Source: an uncultured Roseobacter sp.
GTDB lineage: Bacteria > Pseudomonadota > Alphaproteobacteria > Rhodobacterales > Rhodobacteraceae
Assembly: GCF_947493125.1 (NCBI RefSeq)
Contig: NZ_CANLQB010000007.1
Span: forward strand, 248,001-312,000
Direction: 5' to 3'
DNA: 64,000 bases
A model generated the notes under the pieces. The model had not been told where the DNA came from. It did no database searches and saw only the letters and a program-made list of their open reading frames with translations. Below, piece after piece: positions 8,907-18,136 of this stretch (positions within the stretch are counted from its first letter, which is position 1; the number at the start of each line of letters is the position of its first letter). Position numbers and translations under genes: made by a program.

Positions 8907-10624
8907 CCTTGGTCTCCTTCTTTCGCGCATGGCGGCTGGTCCTGATCCATGGTCGGCAGCGGCGCCGTCAGGAAGGACCCGATTTCGGTCGGCTTGATCG
9001 GTCGGCCGATCAGGAAGCCCTGAATTGACGCACAGCCGTTGGCCCGGATACGCGCCAGTTGCTCAACGGTTTCGACACCTTCGGCAAGCACGTTCATGCC
9101 AAATGCCGCGCCGAGCTGCGCAACCGCCTCGACGATCTGGTGCGCGTTGTCGTCAGCGAAGGGCTCCCGCACAAAGGACTGATCGATCTTCACCTTGTCG
9201 AACGGGTATTTGCGCAGATAATTCAGCGACGAATAGCCAATGCCGAAATCGTCGAGCGAGATCCTGATCCCGAGGGATCGCAGATCGTTCATCCGCTGCA
9301 GCACGACCTCTTCCTTCTTCAGAAGCGTGGTCTCGGTGATCTCCAGTTCAAGCCGGTGCGGCGCCAGACCGGATGTCGCGAGCGCCGTGCTGACCGCGTT
9401 CACGAAACCGCTGTCCTCGAACTGCATGGACGAGACATTGACCGCCACCGCGATGTCCTCGGGCCAGGCTGACGCCGCCTTGCAGGCTTCGGCCAGAACC
9501 CAGGCCCCGATATCGATGATCAGCCCCGTGTCTTCGGCGATCCGGATGAAGTCGGACGGCAGGATCTGGCCCATGTCCGGATGGTTCCAGCGGATCAGGG
9601 CCTCAAACCCGGTGACCCGGTGCTCCTGAAAATCCACCTGCGGCTGGAAGACGATCTCGAACTGCTGCAGGAGGAGCGCCTTGCGCAGATCCATTTCAAT
9701 GTCGCGCCGCCGCTCCAACTCGGCAAACATCTCGTCTTTGAACCAGCTGAACTGGTTGCGGCCGGACCGTTTGCTCTCGTAAAGCGCGATATCGGCTCTC
9801 TGCAGCAGTTTCTCCGGATCACGCTCCTCCGGCCGCCGCGCCGCCAAGCCGATGCTCACGCCGATTGTCAGCTGGTGACCGTCGATCAGGAAGGGCCTGC
9901 TGACCATCTTGATGATGCGTGCGGCAATATCTTCGGCGCAGGACAGCGGGTTGTCGGCCAGCAGAATGGCAAACTCGTCGCCACCAACCCGGGCAACGAC
10001 GTCTTCCCGCCGGATCGCCCTCTTCAGCCGCTCTGCCACTTTGCGCAGCAGACCATCCCCAACCGTATGCCCCAGGGTGTCGTTGACCTGCTTGAAGTGG
10101 TCCAGATCGAGAAACAGCGCAACGACGCCGTCCCTCTCTCCCTGGTCTTCCCGGACCATCTGCTCAAAGCAGGTCTTGAGATATTTCCTGTTGCCCAACC
10201 CCGTGAGCTCGTCCGCTTCGAACTGCGGCGCGGCCCCCTGAGACTGGCCTTGCGCATTGCCCGCAATGCCGATCCATCCTCCCGCCGGGTTGGGCGACCA
10301 GGCAATGTCGGCCCGCATCTGCGACGTCTCCGCAGCCACGGCAGGGACATCGCACGCGGGCGGCCGGGCCTCCGCCGGGAGCGAACAGGCCTTGAACACC
10401 TCAGGATAGTGGCGCCCCAGAACGGCGTCGGGGTCCGTCTCCGCCGCACTCACCGCGCTCAGGAACGCGTCATTGACAAAGGACACGGCACAGGTCGCCG
10501 AAATCGCGACGACCCCGACGTCCACATTGCGCAGCCCCATGAGAATATCCGCCGGATCCCCCATCAGGGGCGATCCGATAGGGGGCGAATTCAGATCATC
10601 CGCGGCATGGTGGTGCTGCGCCAA
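8903..10624 (-). CDS. Diguanylate cyclase/phosphodiesterase (PAS-like N-term, GGDEF, EAL)
   Basis: VARVGGDEFAILLADN and GFEALIRWNHPDMG, LELEITETTLL, DDFGIGYSSLNYLRKYPFDKVKIDQSFV, AEGVET; motifs intact. Confidence 0.93.
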   Translation of the reverse strand: MAQHHHAADDLNSPPIGSPLMGDPADILMGLRNVDVGVVAISATCAVSFVNDAFLSAVSAAETDPDAVLGRHYPEVFKACSLPAEARPPACDVPAVAAETSQMRADIAWSPNPAGGWIGIAGNAQGQSQGAAPQFEADELTGLGNRKYLKTCFEQMVREDQGERDGVVALFLDLDHFKQVNDTLGHTVGDGLLRKVAERLKRAIRREDVVARVGGDEFAILLADNPLSCAEDIAARIIKMVSRPFLIDGHQLTIGVSIGLAARRPEERDPEKLLQRADIALYESKRSGRNQFSWFKDEMFAELERRRDIEMDLRKALLLQQFEIVFQPQVDFQEHRVTGFEALIRWNHPDMGQILPSDFIRIAEDTGLIIDIGAWVLAEACKAASAWPEDIAVAVNVSSMQFEDSGFVNAVSTALATSGLAPHRLELEITETTLLKKEEVVLQRMNDLRSLGIRISLDDFGIGYSSLNYLRKYPFDKVKIDQSFVREPFADDNAHQIVEAVAQLGAAFGMNVLAEGVETVEQLARIRANGCASIQGFLIGRPIKPTEIGSFLTAPLPTMDQDQPPCAKEGDQG

Positions 10625-10924
10625 CGTCCATCTCCTTCAAAACTGGGCACTGTCCTACCACTGCCTTGGTGTAGGATTCGTTTAAAGGCACAGGCATGAA
10701 ACCTTGTATTCAAACGATCTTTCTTAAAACTGTCGCGCCTTTGCCCACAGCCCCATGCCTGGAGCAGATCCCCAGACGGCCGGGCACACACCCAAGGTCA
10801 GAGCCCGATCTGCACCTCGCAGAGCGCCACCCCACCCCGGCCCGGTTGCTGGCGGGATGAGAACCGAGATGGCTTTTTGTGTCGCGATCTGGCAGATTTG
10901 CAGCATTCTTTTTGGATCTTGAGC

Positions 10925-11734
10925 ATGTCGAATTCAAGCAGAGCCCTGCGGCAGGTCGTGTCGCTCGATGGCTGGATCGCCACATTTGACGCAGACGACA
11001 CCGCAACCGTGCATGCCGATGTGGTTTTCCGCGAAGGCCGGTTCGGCGCCGAGCAGGACGACAAGGTGCGCTTCCGCCTGTCGCTCAGGCGGGCTGAAAT
11101 CGTGGTGATCGCGCCCGACACCGAACCCCTGCGCGTGATCCGTTCATCCGTGGAACGCACCCCCGCCCGCGAAGAGCAGACCCGGCTGGTCACCCATCAG
11201 ACCACGGCGCAAGCCCATGGCAAGGCGGGGCTGTCCCTCTCCAGCGCTCTGACCCCCGGGGCCGACCTCGCCCTCGGGGCCGAAGCGCATCGCTCGCTGA
11301 CCACGCGGCAGGAGTTGACCGAGAAGGTCGCCGGGCACGTCGAACAGCATTTCACGACCCTCGAAGGGCACCCGGCGTGGGAGGTGCGCGCCATCGGTCG
11401 CGACTGTCTGGACGGCTCCCCCTGGGACGCGGCCGGCGCCCCGCGGCTCAAGGTCAAGAGGCAGGCCGAGCGCAACGCCGACGGCGACAAGCCGACGATG
11501 CGCTTCGAGATGCGCTGCCGGCGGGAAGACATCGAGATCTCCGACCTCGAACTCAAGGACCCGGAAAAACAGGGCTGGTTCGCCCGACGCTCCAACCGCG
11601 ATGTCAACCTCGCCGCCGCCGAGCAGGTGATCAAGGAAGAGCTGCTGTCGGCGGGCTTCCTGCAGGTCGCCGATCTGAACGAAAAACATGCGGATGTCGT
11701 CATCGCCGATGTCATCGTCTCCGAGGACTGGTAG
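10925..11734 (+). CDS. Conserved hypothetical protein (first gene of an overlapping pair)
   Basis: 269 aa from ATG 10925 (MSNSSRALRQVVSLDGWIATFDADDTATVHADVVF...); charged beta-rich sequence; TAG overlaps the GTG of the next ORF. Confidence 0.7.
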   Translation: MSNSSRALRQVVSLDGWIATFDADDTATVHADVVFREGRFGAEQDDKVRFRLSLRRAEIVVIAPDTEPLRVIRSSVERTPAREEQTRLVTHQTTAQAHGKAGLSLSSALTPGADLALGAEAHRSLTTRQELTEKVAGHVEQHFTTLEGHPAWEVRAIGRDCLDGSPWDAAGAPRLKVKRQAERNADGDKPTMRFEMRCRREDIEISDLELKDPEKQGWFARRSNRDVNLAAAEQVIKEELLSAGFLQVADLNEKHADVVIADVIVSEDW

Positions 11735-13665
11735 TGCCCGGCTGGCAGGAGAAGGTCGTGCAGGTGATGCTCGCCGAGACCTCCGATCTGCGGGCGCTGG
11801 CGCGCATGGTCGGGCACGATCCGACTACCTTCTGGCGCGATGCAAACTTCCGGCAGGCAGATCTGTCAGGCCAGGATCTCAGTGGGCTGGATATCTCCGC
11901 CGCGATCCTCCCGCCAACCGCGCAGGCGGCCTCTGAGCCCGCGCCTGGCAGCCCGAATCTCGCGGACAACCCCAAAGCGGTGGCCCATGACCACCTGGTT
12001 CGCGGACTGAAAGCCTTGGACCGCGTCCTCGCAGATTGGCCACACTACGAAGCGCCTCTCGCCAACGCGCTTGCGGCGTTCAGACTTGCCGTCGACGCCC
12101 ATCAGTCGCTCTCCGAGACCGCCGGGGAGGCCGAGGCCCGCTACAGATTGGCCGAAGCCCTGCTGCTGCGTGCCTATGCCTCCGCCGACCACGTCAAGGA
12201 TGCCATCGACACCGCGGAATACGAGTTGCGCCACGCCAAAACGTTGCGGGAAGCCTCGGATGACACCGACCGACTGGCGCGGTATCATGACGCGCAGGGC
12301 ATGGCGCTGCGCCTCAAATCGCGGACGCAAGAGGACGTCGCGGCAATAGACACCCTCACCCGCGCGCAAACCTGTTTCGACGCCATGACCGAGCATGAGG
12401 CATCGGCGCGGTCTGAGATCCGCAAGATGGGCGTCTTTCGCGAAATCTTCCTCCGGGGTGGAACCACCAACAGCGCCGACCACGCGATCCTCAGCGTTCA
12501 CATCAAAGAGCTGGAGCGGATCTGGTCGCCGGTGACTGGTCCCGTCCCCGCAGCCATCGCCGCAGCGGCGCAGATCGAACACAGCGCCCATCGTCTCACC
12601 CTGGCCCAGATGACCCGCCAACCGCTCGGCACCAAGGCGCGCGAGGACATCCGCGACACGCTCATCACGGCCATGCGGTCCGCGTCCTACCTCGACTGGA
12701 TCGAAGCGCAGCGCTGCCTGACCGACCTCGACGCGCTGCAACAGGCCCCGGATCCGCCCCCCGCAGACGCGGACGCATCCCCGACGCTGGACGCCGCCCG
12801 CACCGAGGCGCTGAGCCGCGCGCAGGCCCGGCTGGCCGAGGGTGACGCCCACCTGCGCGCGCTCATCTCCGCCCCCGATCTCGATTTCACACAGCTTGAC
12901 CCTGCGCTTGATTGCTACGCCGACGCCGAAGACCTCTATGGCCTCCTTGAAGATGTCGCGCTGATCGAGGGCGAGCCAGGCCGGGCCTATGCCATCCTGC
13001 GGCGCGGCATGGCGCATCTGCTGAAAACAACAGATGACGCGCTGACCGGCCAAGCCCAGGCCGAGGCCTGCACCGACGCCCGCTTTGCCATGGATCTGGC
13101 GGCGGCCAGCCTCGCCGGGCGCAGCGATGTGCCGCTCGCCCTGGCCGAAGCGCTCGACGCGCAGGCCTTCGGTCTGCGGATCGAGGCCCATGTCTCCACC
13201 TCCGCCGCAGCTGTCGACGCCTTGGCGGAAGCCGCAGCCCTGCACCGCCGGGCCAGTGGCGTCGAAGGCCTGCCGCGCGCGGTGAGCTATCGCTATCGCA
13301 CCCACGCCTTCGGCGCGGAGCGGGAGCTGGAAGAGCGCCGGTCCGCCGACCCGGCCACGCTCCAGGCCAGCCGCCTGCGCGCGCAAAAGGCGCTGCAGAC
13401 CAGCGACAGCAGACGCACCGACCGGACCAGCGCCGCTGAGGAAGCGGCGTATATGGCGATGCTCGCCGAATACGCGATGTCCGTCACCGCCGAACTGAAG
13501 CTTGCCGCGCCCGCAGATGTCAAAGAGCAGCGCGCGCAGAGCAAGGAGACGACCGATCAGACCCTGCAAGAGGCGATGGCGCTGGCCGCCACGCTCTTCA
13601 TGCCGCTCGACTGGATGCTGCTGCATCGCACACGGGCACAGCTGCGCAGGCTCGACGCGCACTAG
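11734..13665 (+). CDS. Hypothetical protein with short pentapeptide-like N-terminal motif and long alpha-helical (TPR-like) region
   Basis: GTG 11734 in TAGTG overlap; VPGWQEKVVQVMLAETSDLRALARMVGHDPTTFWRDANFRQADLSGQDLSGLDISAAI... then Ala/Leu/Arg/Glu-rich helices. Confidence 0.7.
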   Translation: MPGWQEKVVQVMLAETSDLRALARMVGHDPTTFWRDANFRQADLSGQDLSGLDISAAILPPTAQAASEPAPGSPNLADNPKAVAHDHLVRGLKALDRVLADWPHYEAPLANALAAFRLAVDAHQSLSETAGEAEARYRLAEALLLRAYASADHVKDAIDTAEYELRHAKTLREASDDTDRLARYHDAQGMALRLKSRTQEDVAAIDTLTRAQTCFDAMTEHEASARSEIRKMGVFREIFLRGGTTNSADHAILSVHIKELERIWSPVTGPVPAAIAAAAQIEHSAHRLTLAQMTRQPLGTKAREDIRDTLITAMRSASYLDWIEAQRCLTDLDALQQAPDPPPADADASPTLDAARTEALSRAQARLAEGDAHLRALISAPDLDFTQLDPALDCYADAEDLYGLLEDVALIEGEPGRAYAILRRGMAHLLKTTDDALTGQAQAEACTDARFAMDLAAASLAGRSDVPLALAEALDAQAFGLRIEAHVSTSAAAVDALAEAAALHRRASGVEGLPRAVSYRYRTHAFGAERELEERRSADPATLQASRLRAQKALQTSDSRRTDRTSAAEEAAYMAMLAEYAMSVTAELKLAAPADVKEQRAQSKETTDQTLQEAMALAATLFMPLDWMLLHRTRAQLRRLDAH

Positions 13666-13708
13666 GCTGCTTGGCGGCCTTCAAACCCGGCGCAGGCTCC
13701 ACCAGCCC

Positions 13709-14458
13709 CTACAAGGGCGTCGCAAAGGACCTCGAGCCGCGTCCCTCTTGCGCACGCCGCCGGTCCTCCTCCGCAATCGCGGCATCGAGCGGCGCCCGGT
13801 CCGTCAGACCCGAGAAATCATCGCGGCGCGGCATCACATGCGCCACATGCAGGAAACGCTCCTGCGCCACATCGTAAAGACGGCGCAGCTCCGGCAAGGG
13901 ATCCGCGTGATCATCGGCGCGCAGATCAAGCCAGGGATAATCCTCGCCGCGGTGGATGCGCAGCGCCGCGGACTGCTTGCCGCGCTTGTCTCCGCCCGCA
14001 AGCTCTCCGGCCTCCATGGCCGTCAGCAGACGCTCCGCAAAGGGAAGGTCAGCCGCCGACTGATACGCCGCCAGCGTCTCGACGATCACCGCCTCTCCGG
14101 CCAGCATGTTCCCGGCGACCGACACGTCCTCGCCGGAGACATGCCCGCACCAGTCTATGCAGTCCTCACCGGTGTGCGCGGCGATGTCACCTGCCGCATC
14201 GATCATATGCGCCTGCCGCTGCGCCTCTCCGCCGTCCCGCGCGACCAGATCGGCCAGAACAGCGGAAGCCGCTTCGCCCACGGCCATCCGATCTGCCGCC
14301 TCGATGCCCCAGAGCGGGTTCACGAAGGCCTGCGTTGCAACGGCGCATCTGCCGCCGCGAATATGCGGCACCAGGGCGCCCACGGCAAAAAACCGGGAGG
14401 CCACGGCAATCCCCAGATCACCAGTTGACGGGTCGCGCGCAACAATCGAATAGGTCAT
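13709..14458 (-). CDS. DUF1028 domain-containing protein
   Basis: MTYSIVARDPSTGDLGIAVASRFFAVGALVPHIRGGRCAVATQAFVNPLWG... characteristic DUF1028 N-terminus. Confidence 0.88.
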   Translation of the reverse strand: MTYSIVARDPSTGDLGIAVASRFFAVGALVPHIRGGRCAVATQAFVNPLWGIEAADRMAVGEAASAVLADLVARDGGEAQRQAHMIDAAGDIAAHTGEDCIDWCGHVSGEDVSVAGNMLAGEAVIVETLAAYQSAADLPFAERLLTAMEAGELAGGDKRGKQSAALRIHRGEDYPWLDLRADDHADPLPELRRLYDVAQERFLHVAHVMPRRDDFSGLTDRAPLDAAIAEEDRRRAQEGRGSRSFATPL

Positions 14459-14471
14459 CGGTCTGCTCCTC

Positions 14472-16262
14472 TTATCGTCCGGCGGCGTAGGCTTGCATCA
14501 TGCGGGGCGTCGCAGCGGCCTTCAGCATCCCATCCGGCCCGCGGCTTGCCGCGGTCAGCCGCCCGACGGTCCAGGGCTCCGCCACCTCCACATCATGCCC
14601 CCGCGCCCTGAGATCGCTGATCACCGCCTCGCCAAAGGCCGGCTCCAGCATCAGATGCCCGGGCCTAGTGCCGCGCGGATAGAAGGACGACTGGAAATGC
14701 CCCGTGTGAAACAGCGGCCCGTCGATCGCTTCCTGCAGGTTCAGCCCCCCGTGCACAAGGCGCAGCAGCAGGATCAGCTGCCACTGGTCCTGCTGGTCGC
14801 CGCCGGGTGTGCCAAAGGCGTGCCGCGTGCCGTCGGGCTCCTGTGCCATCGACGGCGAGAGCGTCGTGCGCGGCCGCCGACCCGGTGCGAGGGACGTGGG
14901 CAGCCCCTCGTCCAGCCAGAACATCTGCGCTCGGGAGTTGAGCGGCATGCCAAGCCCGGGCACCACCGGCGACGACTGCAACCAGCCGCCCGACGGCGTG
15001 GCAGAGACCGCGTTGCCCCATTGGTCGATCACGTCGATATGCACCGTGTCGCCGCGCCGTTCCGTCAGATGCGCCATGGTCGGCTCACCCGCGCCCACCC
15101 CGGGGCCCGCGGCCTGCGGGGCGGCGGCCCGGGCGACGGCCGCATCGGCCCAGGCGTCATAGCCCTCCACGCGACCGGGCCGCTGCTCCTGAGAGCTGGT
15201 CGCACCGATCAGATCGCGGCGGCCTTCGGCATAGGCACGCGACAGCAGCGACGCTGTCGGGATATCGCTGTGCAGCGGATCCCCGTAATAGGCTTCCCTG
15301 TCCGCAAAGGACAGCTTCATCGCCTCGATGACCCGGTGCACGAACTCGGCGCTCGTTGCATCCATTGCGCCAATGCCACTGCCCTCCAGAATCCGGAGCG
15401 ACTGCAGCAGGGTCGGCCCCTGGGTCCAGACCCCGCCTTTCCAGACCGTCCACCCCTCATAGTCGACATCGAGCGGCGGCTCATAGGTCGCTTCCCAGGC
15501 GGCCATGTCCTGCCCGGTCAGCACGCCTTTCCGGCGGCCCCCGGCGGCATCCATCACGCAGGCATCGCGCATCCAGCTGTCGATGGCCTCGGCGATGAAG
15601 CCTTCGCGGAACGTGCGCCGCGCCGCCTCGATCTGCGCCTCCCGCCCGCTGGCGCCCTCGGACTCGGCCAGCAGCCGCTCCCAGGTGTCGGCCAGCGCCG
15701 GGTTTCGAAAGAGCGCGCCGGCAACAGGGGCCGCCCCGCCCGGCATCCATGTCTCATAGGACGTGGACCATTCGTCGCGGAAGAACTCCGCAAGCCCCGC
15801 GATCGTCCCCGCCACCCGTGGCAGGACGGGATGACCATGGCGCGCATAATAGATCGCAGGCTCAAGAATTTCGCGCAGCGACAACCGCCCGTGATCGCGC
15901 AGCATCAGCATCCAGGCATCGAAGGCCCCCGGCACCACGGTCGCCAGCAGGCCCGAGCCCGGAATGAGATCCAGCCCCTCGGCGCGGTAGTGCTCAATCG
16001 TCGCCCCCGCCGGGGCCACCCCCTGCCCGCAGACCACCGTGGGCGCGGCATCCCCCGCAAGCCGGATCAGCGCAGGCATATCCCCCAGCGGCCCGTTCAG
16101 ATGCGGCTCAACCACATGCAGCACGAACCCCATGGCCGCCGCCGCATCAAAGGCCGAGCCCCCCTGCTCCAGCAGCTTCATGCCCACCGCCGAGGCGATC
16201 CAATGTGTCGAGGTGCAGACGCCGAAGGTTCCCTTGATCTCGGGGCGGGTTGTGAAAGTCAT
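14472..16262 (-). CDS. Gamma-glutamyltransferase family protein
   Basis: VCTSTHWIASAVGMKLLEQGGSAFDAAAAMGFVLHVVEPHLNGPLGD...; candidate nucleophile region GDTVHIDVIDQWGNAVSATPSGGWLQ; APGRRPRTTLSPSM. Confidence 0.88.
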   Translation of the reverse strand: MTFTTRPEIKGTFGVCTSTHWIASAVGMKLLEQGGSAFDAAAAMGFVLHVVEPHLNGPLGDMPALIRLAGDAAPTVVCGQGVAPAGATIEHYRAEGLDLIPGSGLLATVVPGAFDAWMLMLRDHGRLSLREILEPAIYYARHGHPVLPRVAGTIAGLAEFFRDEWSTSYETWMPGGAAPVAGALFRNPALADTWERLLAESEGASGREAQIEAARRTFREGFIAEAIDSWMRDACVMDAAGGRRKGVLTGQDMAAWEATYEPPLDVDYEGWTVWKGGVWTQGPTLLQSLRILEGSGIGAMDATSAEFVHRVIEAMKLSFADREAYYGDPLHSDIPTASLLSRAYAEGRRDLIGATSSQEQRPGRVEGYDAWADAAVARAAAPQAAGPGVGAGEPTMAHLTERRGDTVHIDVIDQWGNAVSATPSGGWLQSSPVVPGLGMPLNSRAQMFWLDEGLPTSLAPGRRPRTTLSPSMAQEPDGTRHAFGTPGGDQQDQWQLILLLRLVHGGLNLQEAIDGPLFHTGHFQSSFYPRGTRPGHLMLEPAFGEAVISDLRARGHDVEVAEPWTVGRLTAASRGPDGMLKAAATPRMMQAYAAGR

Positions 16263-16277
16263 GGCAGGTCCTGATCT

Positions 16278-17141
16278 CTATGTGTCACGAGGGTCGAGCG
16301 CATCGCGCAGCCCGTCCCCCAGAAGGTTGAACCCGAGCACCACGAGGAAGATCGCAATGCCGGGATAGAGCGCCATCCACGGCGCCTGTTCGAGGAAGTT
16401 CTTGGCGATGTTCAGCATCGAGCCCCACGACGGCGCGGGCGGCTGCTGGCCCAGCCCGAGGAAGCTCAGCGATGCCTCGGCAATGATCGCCGTGGCAATC
16501 GTGAGCGTGCCCTGAACGATGATGGGCGGAAAGATATTCGGCAGGATATAGCGCCAGATCAGCGCGAGGTGCCCCACGCCGATGGCCCGGGCACTTTCCA
16601 CGTAGTCTTCGGTCATGACCGCAAGCGTCTGTCCGCGCGCCAGCCGGATGAAGATCGGCATCGCCGAGACACCGATGGCGATCATCGCGTTGGTCAGCGA
16701 TGGCCCGAGAAACGCCGCAAGCGCAATGGCAAGGATCAGAAACGGTGCCGCCAGCAGCGCTTCGGTGACCCGGCTGATCACCGCATCGGTCCAGCCGCGC
16801 CGATACCCGGCCAGCACCCCCAGAGGCACCCCGAGCGCCACCGCGATCATGACCGAGACCACCCCCGCCAGAAGCGAGGCCTGCGCCCCCCAGATCATCC
16901 GCGACAGCACATCCCGGCCGATCTCATCGGTGCCGAAAGGGTGCGCAGCACTTGGGGTCTTGCGCACGGCGGACCAGTCGGTCTCCGCCGGCCCCGGCAC
17001 CGGCAGCAGCGGCGCCAGAAGGGCGATCAGGACGAAGAAGACAACGATGGCCCCGCCCAGAAGCGCCGAGGGGCTTTTGCGGAACTTGACCCAGGCGCGG
17101 CTCTGACGCTTGGGCAGAACGGGATCGGCAACAGCGCTCAT
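16278..17141 (-). CDS. ABC transporter permease (DppC/OppC-like)
   Basis: HPFGTDEIGRDVLSRMIWGAQASLLAG...EASLSFLGLGQQPPAPSWGSML. Confidence 0.92.
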   Translation of the reverse strand: MSAVADPVLPKRQSRAWVKFRKSPSALLGGAIVVFFVLIALLAPLLPVPGPAETDWSAVRKTPSAAHPFGTDEIGRDVLSRMIWGAQASLLAGVVSVMIAVALGVPLGVLAGYRRGWTDAVISRVTEALLAAPFLILAIALAAFLGPSLTNAMIAIGVSAMPIFIRLARGQTLAVMTEDYVESARAIGVGHLALIWRYILPNIFPPIIVQGTLTIATAIIAEASLSFLGLGQQPPAPSWGSMLNIAKNFLEQAPWMALYPGIAIFLVVLGFNLLGDGLRDALDPRDT

Positions 17142-18082
17142 GTGTCCCTCATGCGTGGGTTCAGAACGCGGTAGGCCGCATCCGCCAGAATATTCATGAA
17201 AATAAAGGCAATGCCGGTGCAGAGCACGATGCCTTGCACCACCGCATAGTCCCGGTTGAAAACCGCATCGACGACCAGCTTCCCGAAGCCCGGAATGGTG
17301 AAGATCTGCTCGGTCAGAACCGCCCCGGCAAGCAGCTCGCCAAACAGCAGCGTGGTGACCGTCACCACCGGCACAAGCGCGTTCCGCAAGGCATGTTTGA
17401 CGAGCACCGTGCGCTCCCGCAGCCCCTTGGCCCGCGCCGTGCGCACATAATCGGACTGCAGCACGCTCAGCATCGCCGAGCGCGTATGCCGCATCAGCGT
17501 CGCGGCGATGGCCGTCCCGAGGACGAAGGCGGGCATCAGCATGGTGCGGATGGATTGCAGCGGATCCTCCGAGAGCGGCTGATAGCCCGAAGCAGGCAGC
17601 CAGCCCAGTTTCACAGAGACCAGCAGGATCAGCATGATCCCCAGCCAGAAGTTCGGCACCGACAGCCCCGACAGGGCGATTAGGTTCGCCAGCCAGTCAA
17701 TCCACGTGCCCTTCTTGTAGGCCGAGAGCACACCGGCCGGGATACCGATCAGCATCGCGATGATCAGGGCCATCACCGCCAGCTGGATGGTCACGGGCAG
17801 CTTCTCTCCAATCAGCTCCAGAACCGGCTGGTTGGTGCGCAGCGAAATCCCCAGATCGCCCTGCAGCGCGTTGCCCGCCCAGGCAATGTACTGCATCGGC
17901 AGCGGATCGTTGAGCCGGTACTTCTCGCGCAACGCCGCGATCACCTCCGGATCGCGCTCCTCGCCTGCCATCACCAGCACCGGATCCCCGGGCAGCAGCT
18001 TCTGCAGAGAAAAGACGAAGATGGAGATCAGAATGATCGTGGGGATCGCGATCAGAACGCGACGGGCAAGAAAACCGAGCAT
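17138..18082 (-). CDS. ABC transporter permease (DppB/OppB-like)
   Basis: MLGFLARRVLIAIPTIILISIFVFSLQKLLPGDPV...YVRTARAKGLRERTVLVKHALRNALVPVVT; start/stop overlap with next gene. Confidence 0.92.
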   Translation of the reverse strand: MLGFLARRVLIAIPTIILISIFVFSLQKLLPGDPVLVMAGEERDPEVIAALREKYRLNDPLPMQYIAWAGNALQGDLGISLRTNQPVLELIGEKLPVTIQLAVMALIIAMLIGIPAGVLSAYKKGTWIDWLANLIALSGLSVPNFWLGIMLILLVSVKLGWLPASGYQPLSEDPLQSIRTMLMPAFVLGTAIAATLMRHTRSAMLSVLQSDYVRTARAKGLRERTVLVKHALRNALVPVVTVTTLLFGELLAGAVLTEQIFTIPGFGKLVVDAVFNRDYAVVQGIVLCTGIAFIFMNILADAAYRVLNPRMRDT

Positions 18083-18136
18083 GGCTCACAGGGCTCCGGG
18101 TGAGGGCCCGGCCGTCCGGCCGGGCCGTTGCAGGGG

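Noticed and set aside
9581-10699. 372-aa plus-strand ORF
   Set aside because: Antisense to the GGDEF-EAL gene; no recognisable motifs.
11866-13662. 598-aa minus-strand ORF
   Set aside because: Antisense to the hypothetical gene at 11734; the plus strand is favoured by the TAGTG overlap with its upstream partner and by more normal composition.
14493-16274. 593-aa plus-strand ORF
   Set aside because: Antisense to the clear gamma-glutamyltransferase gene.
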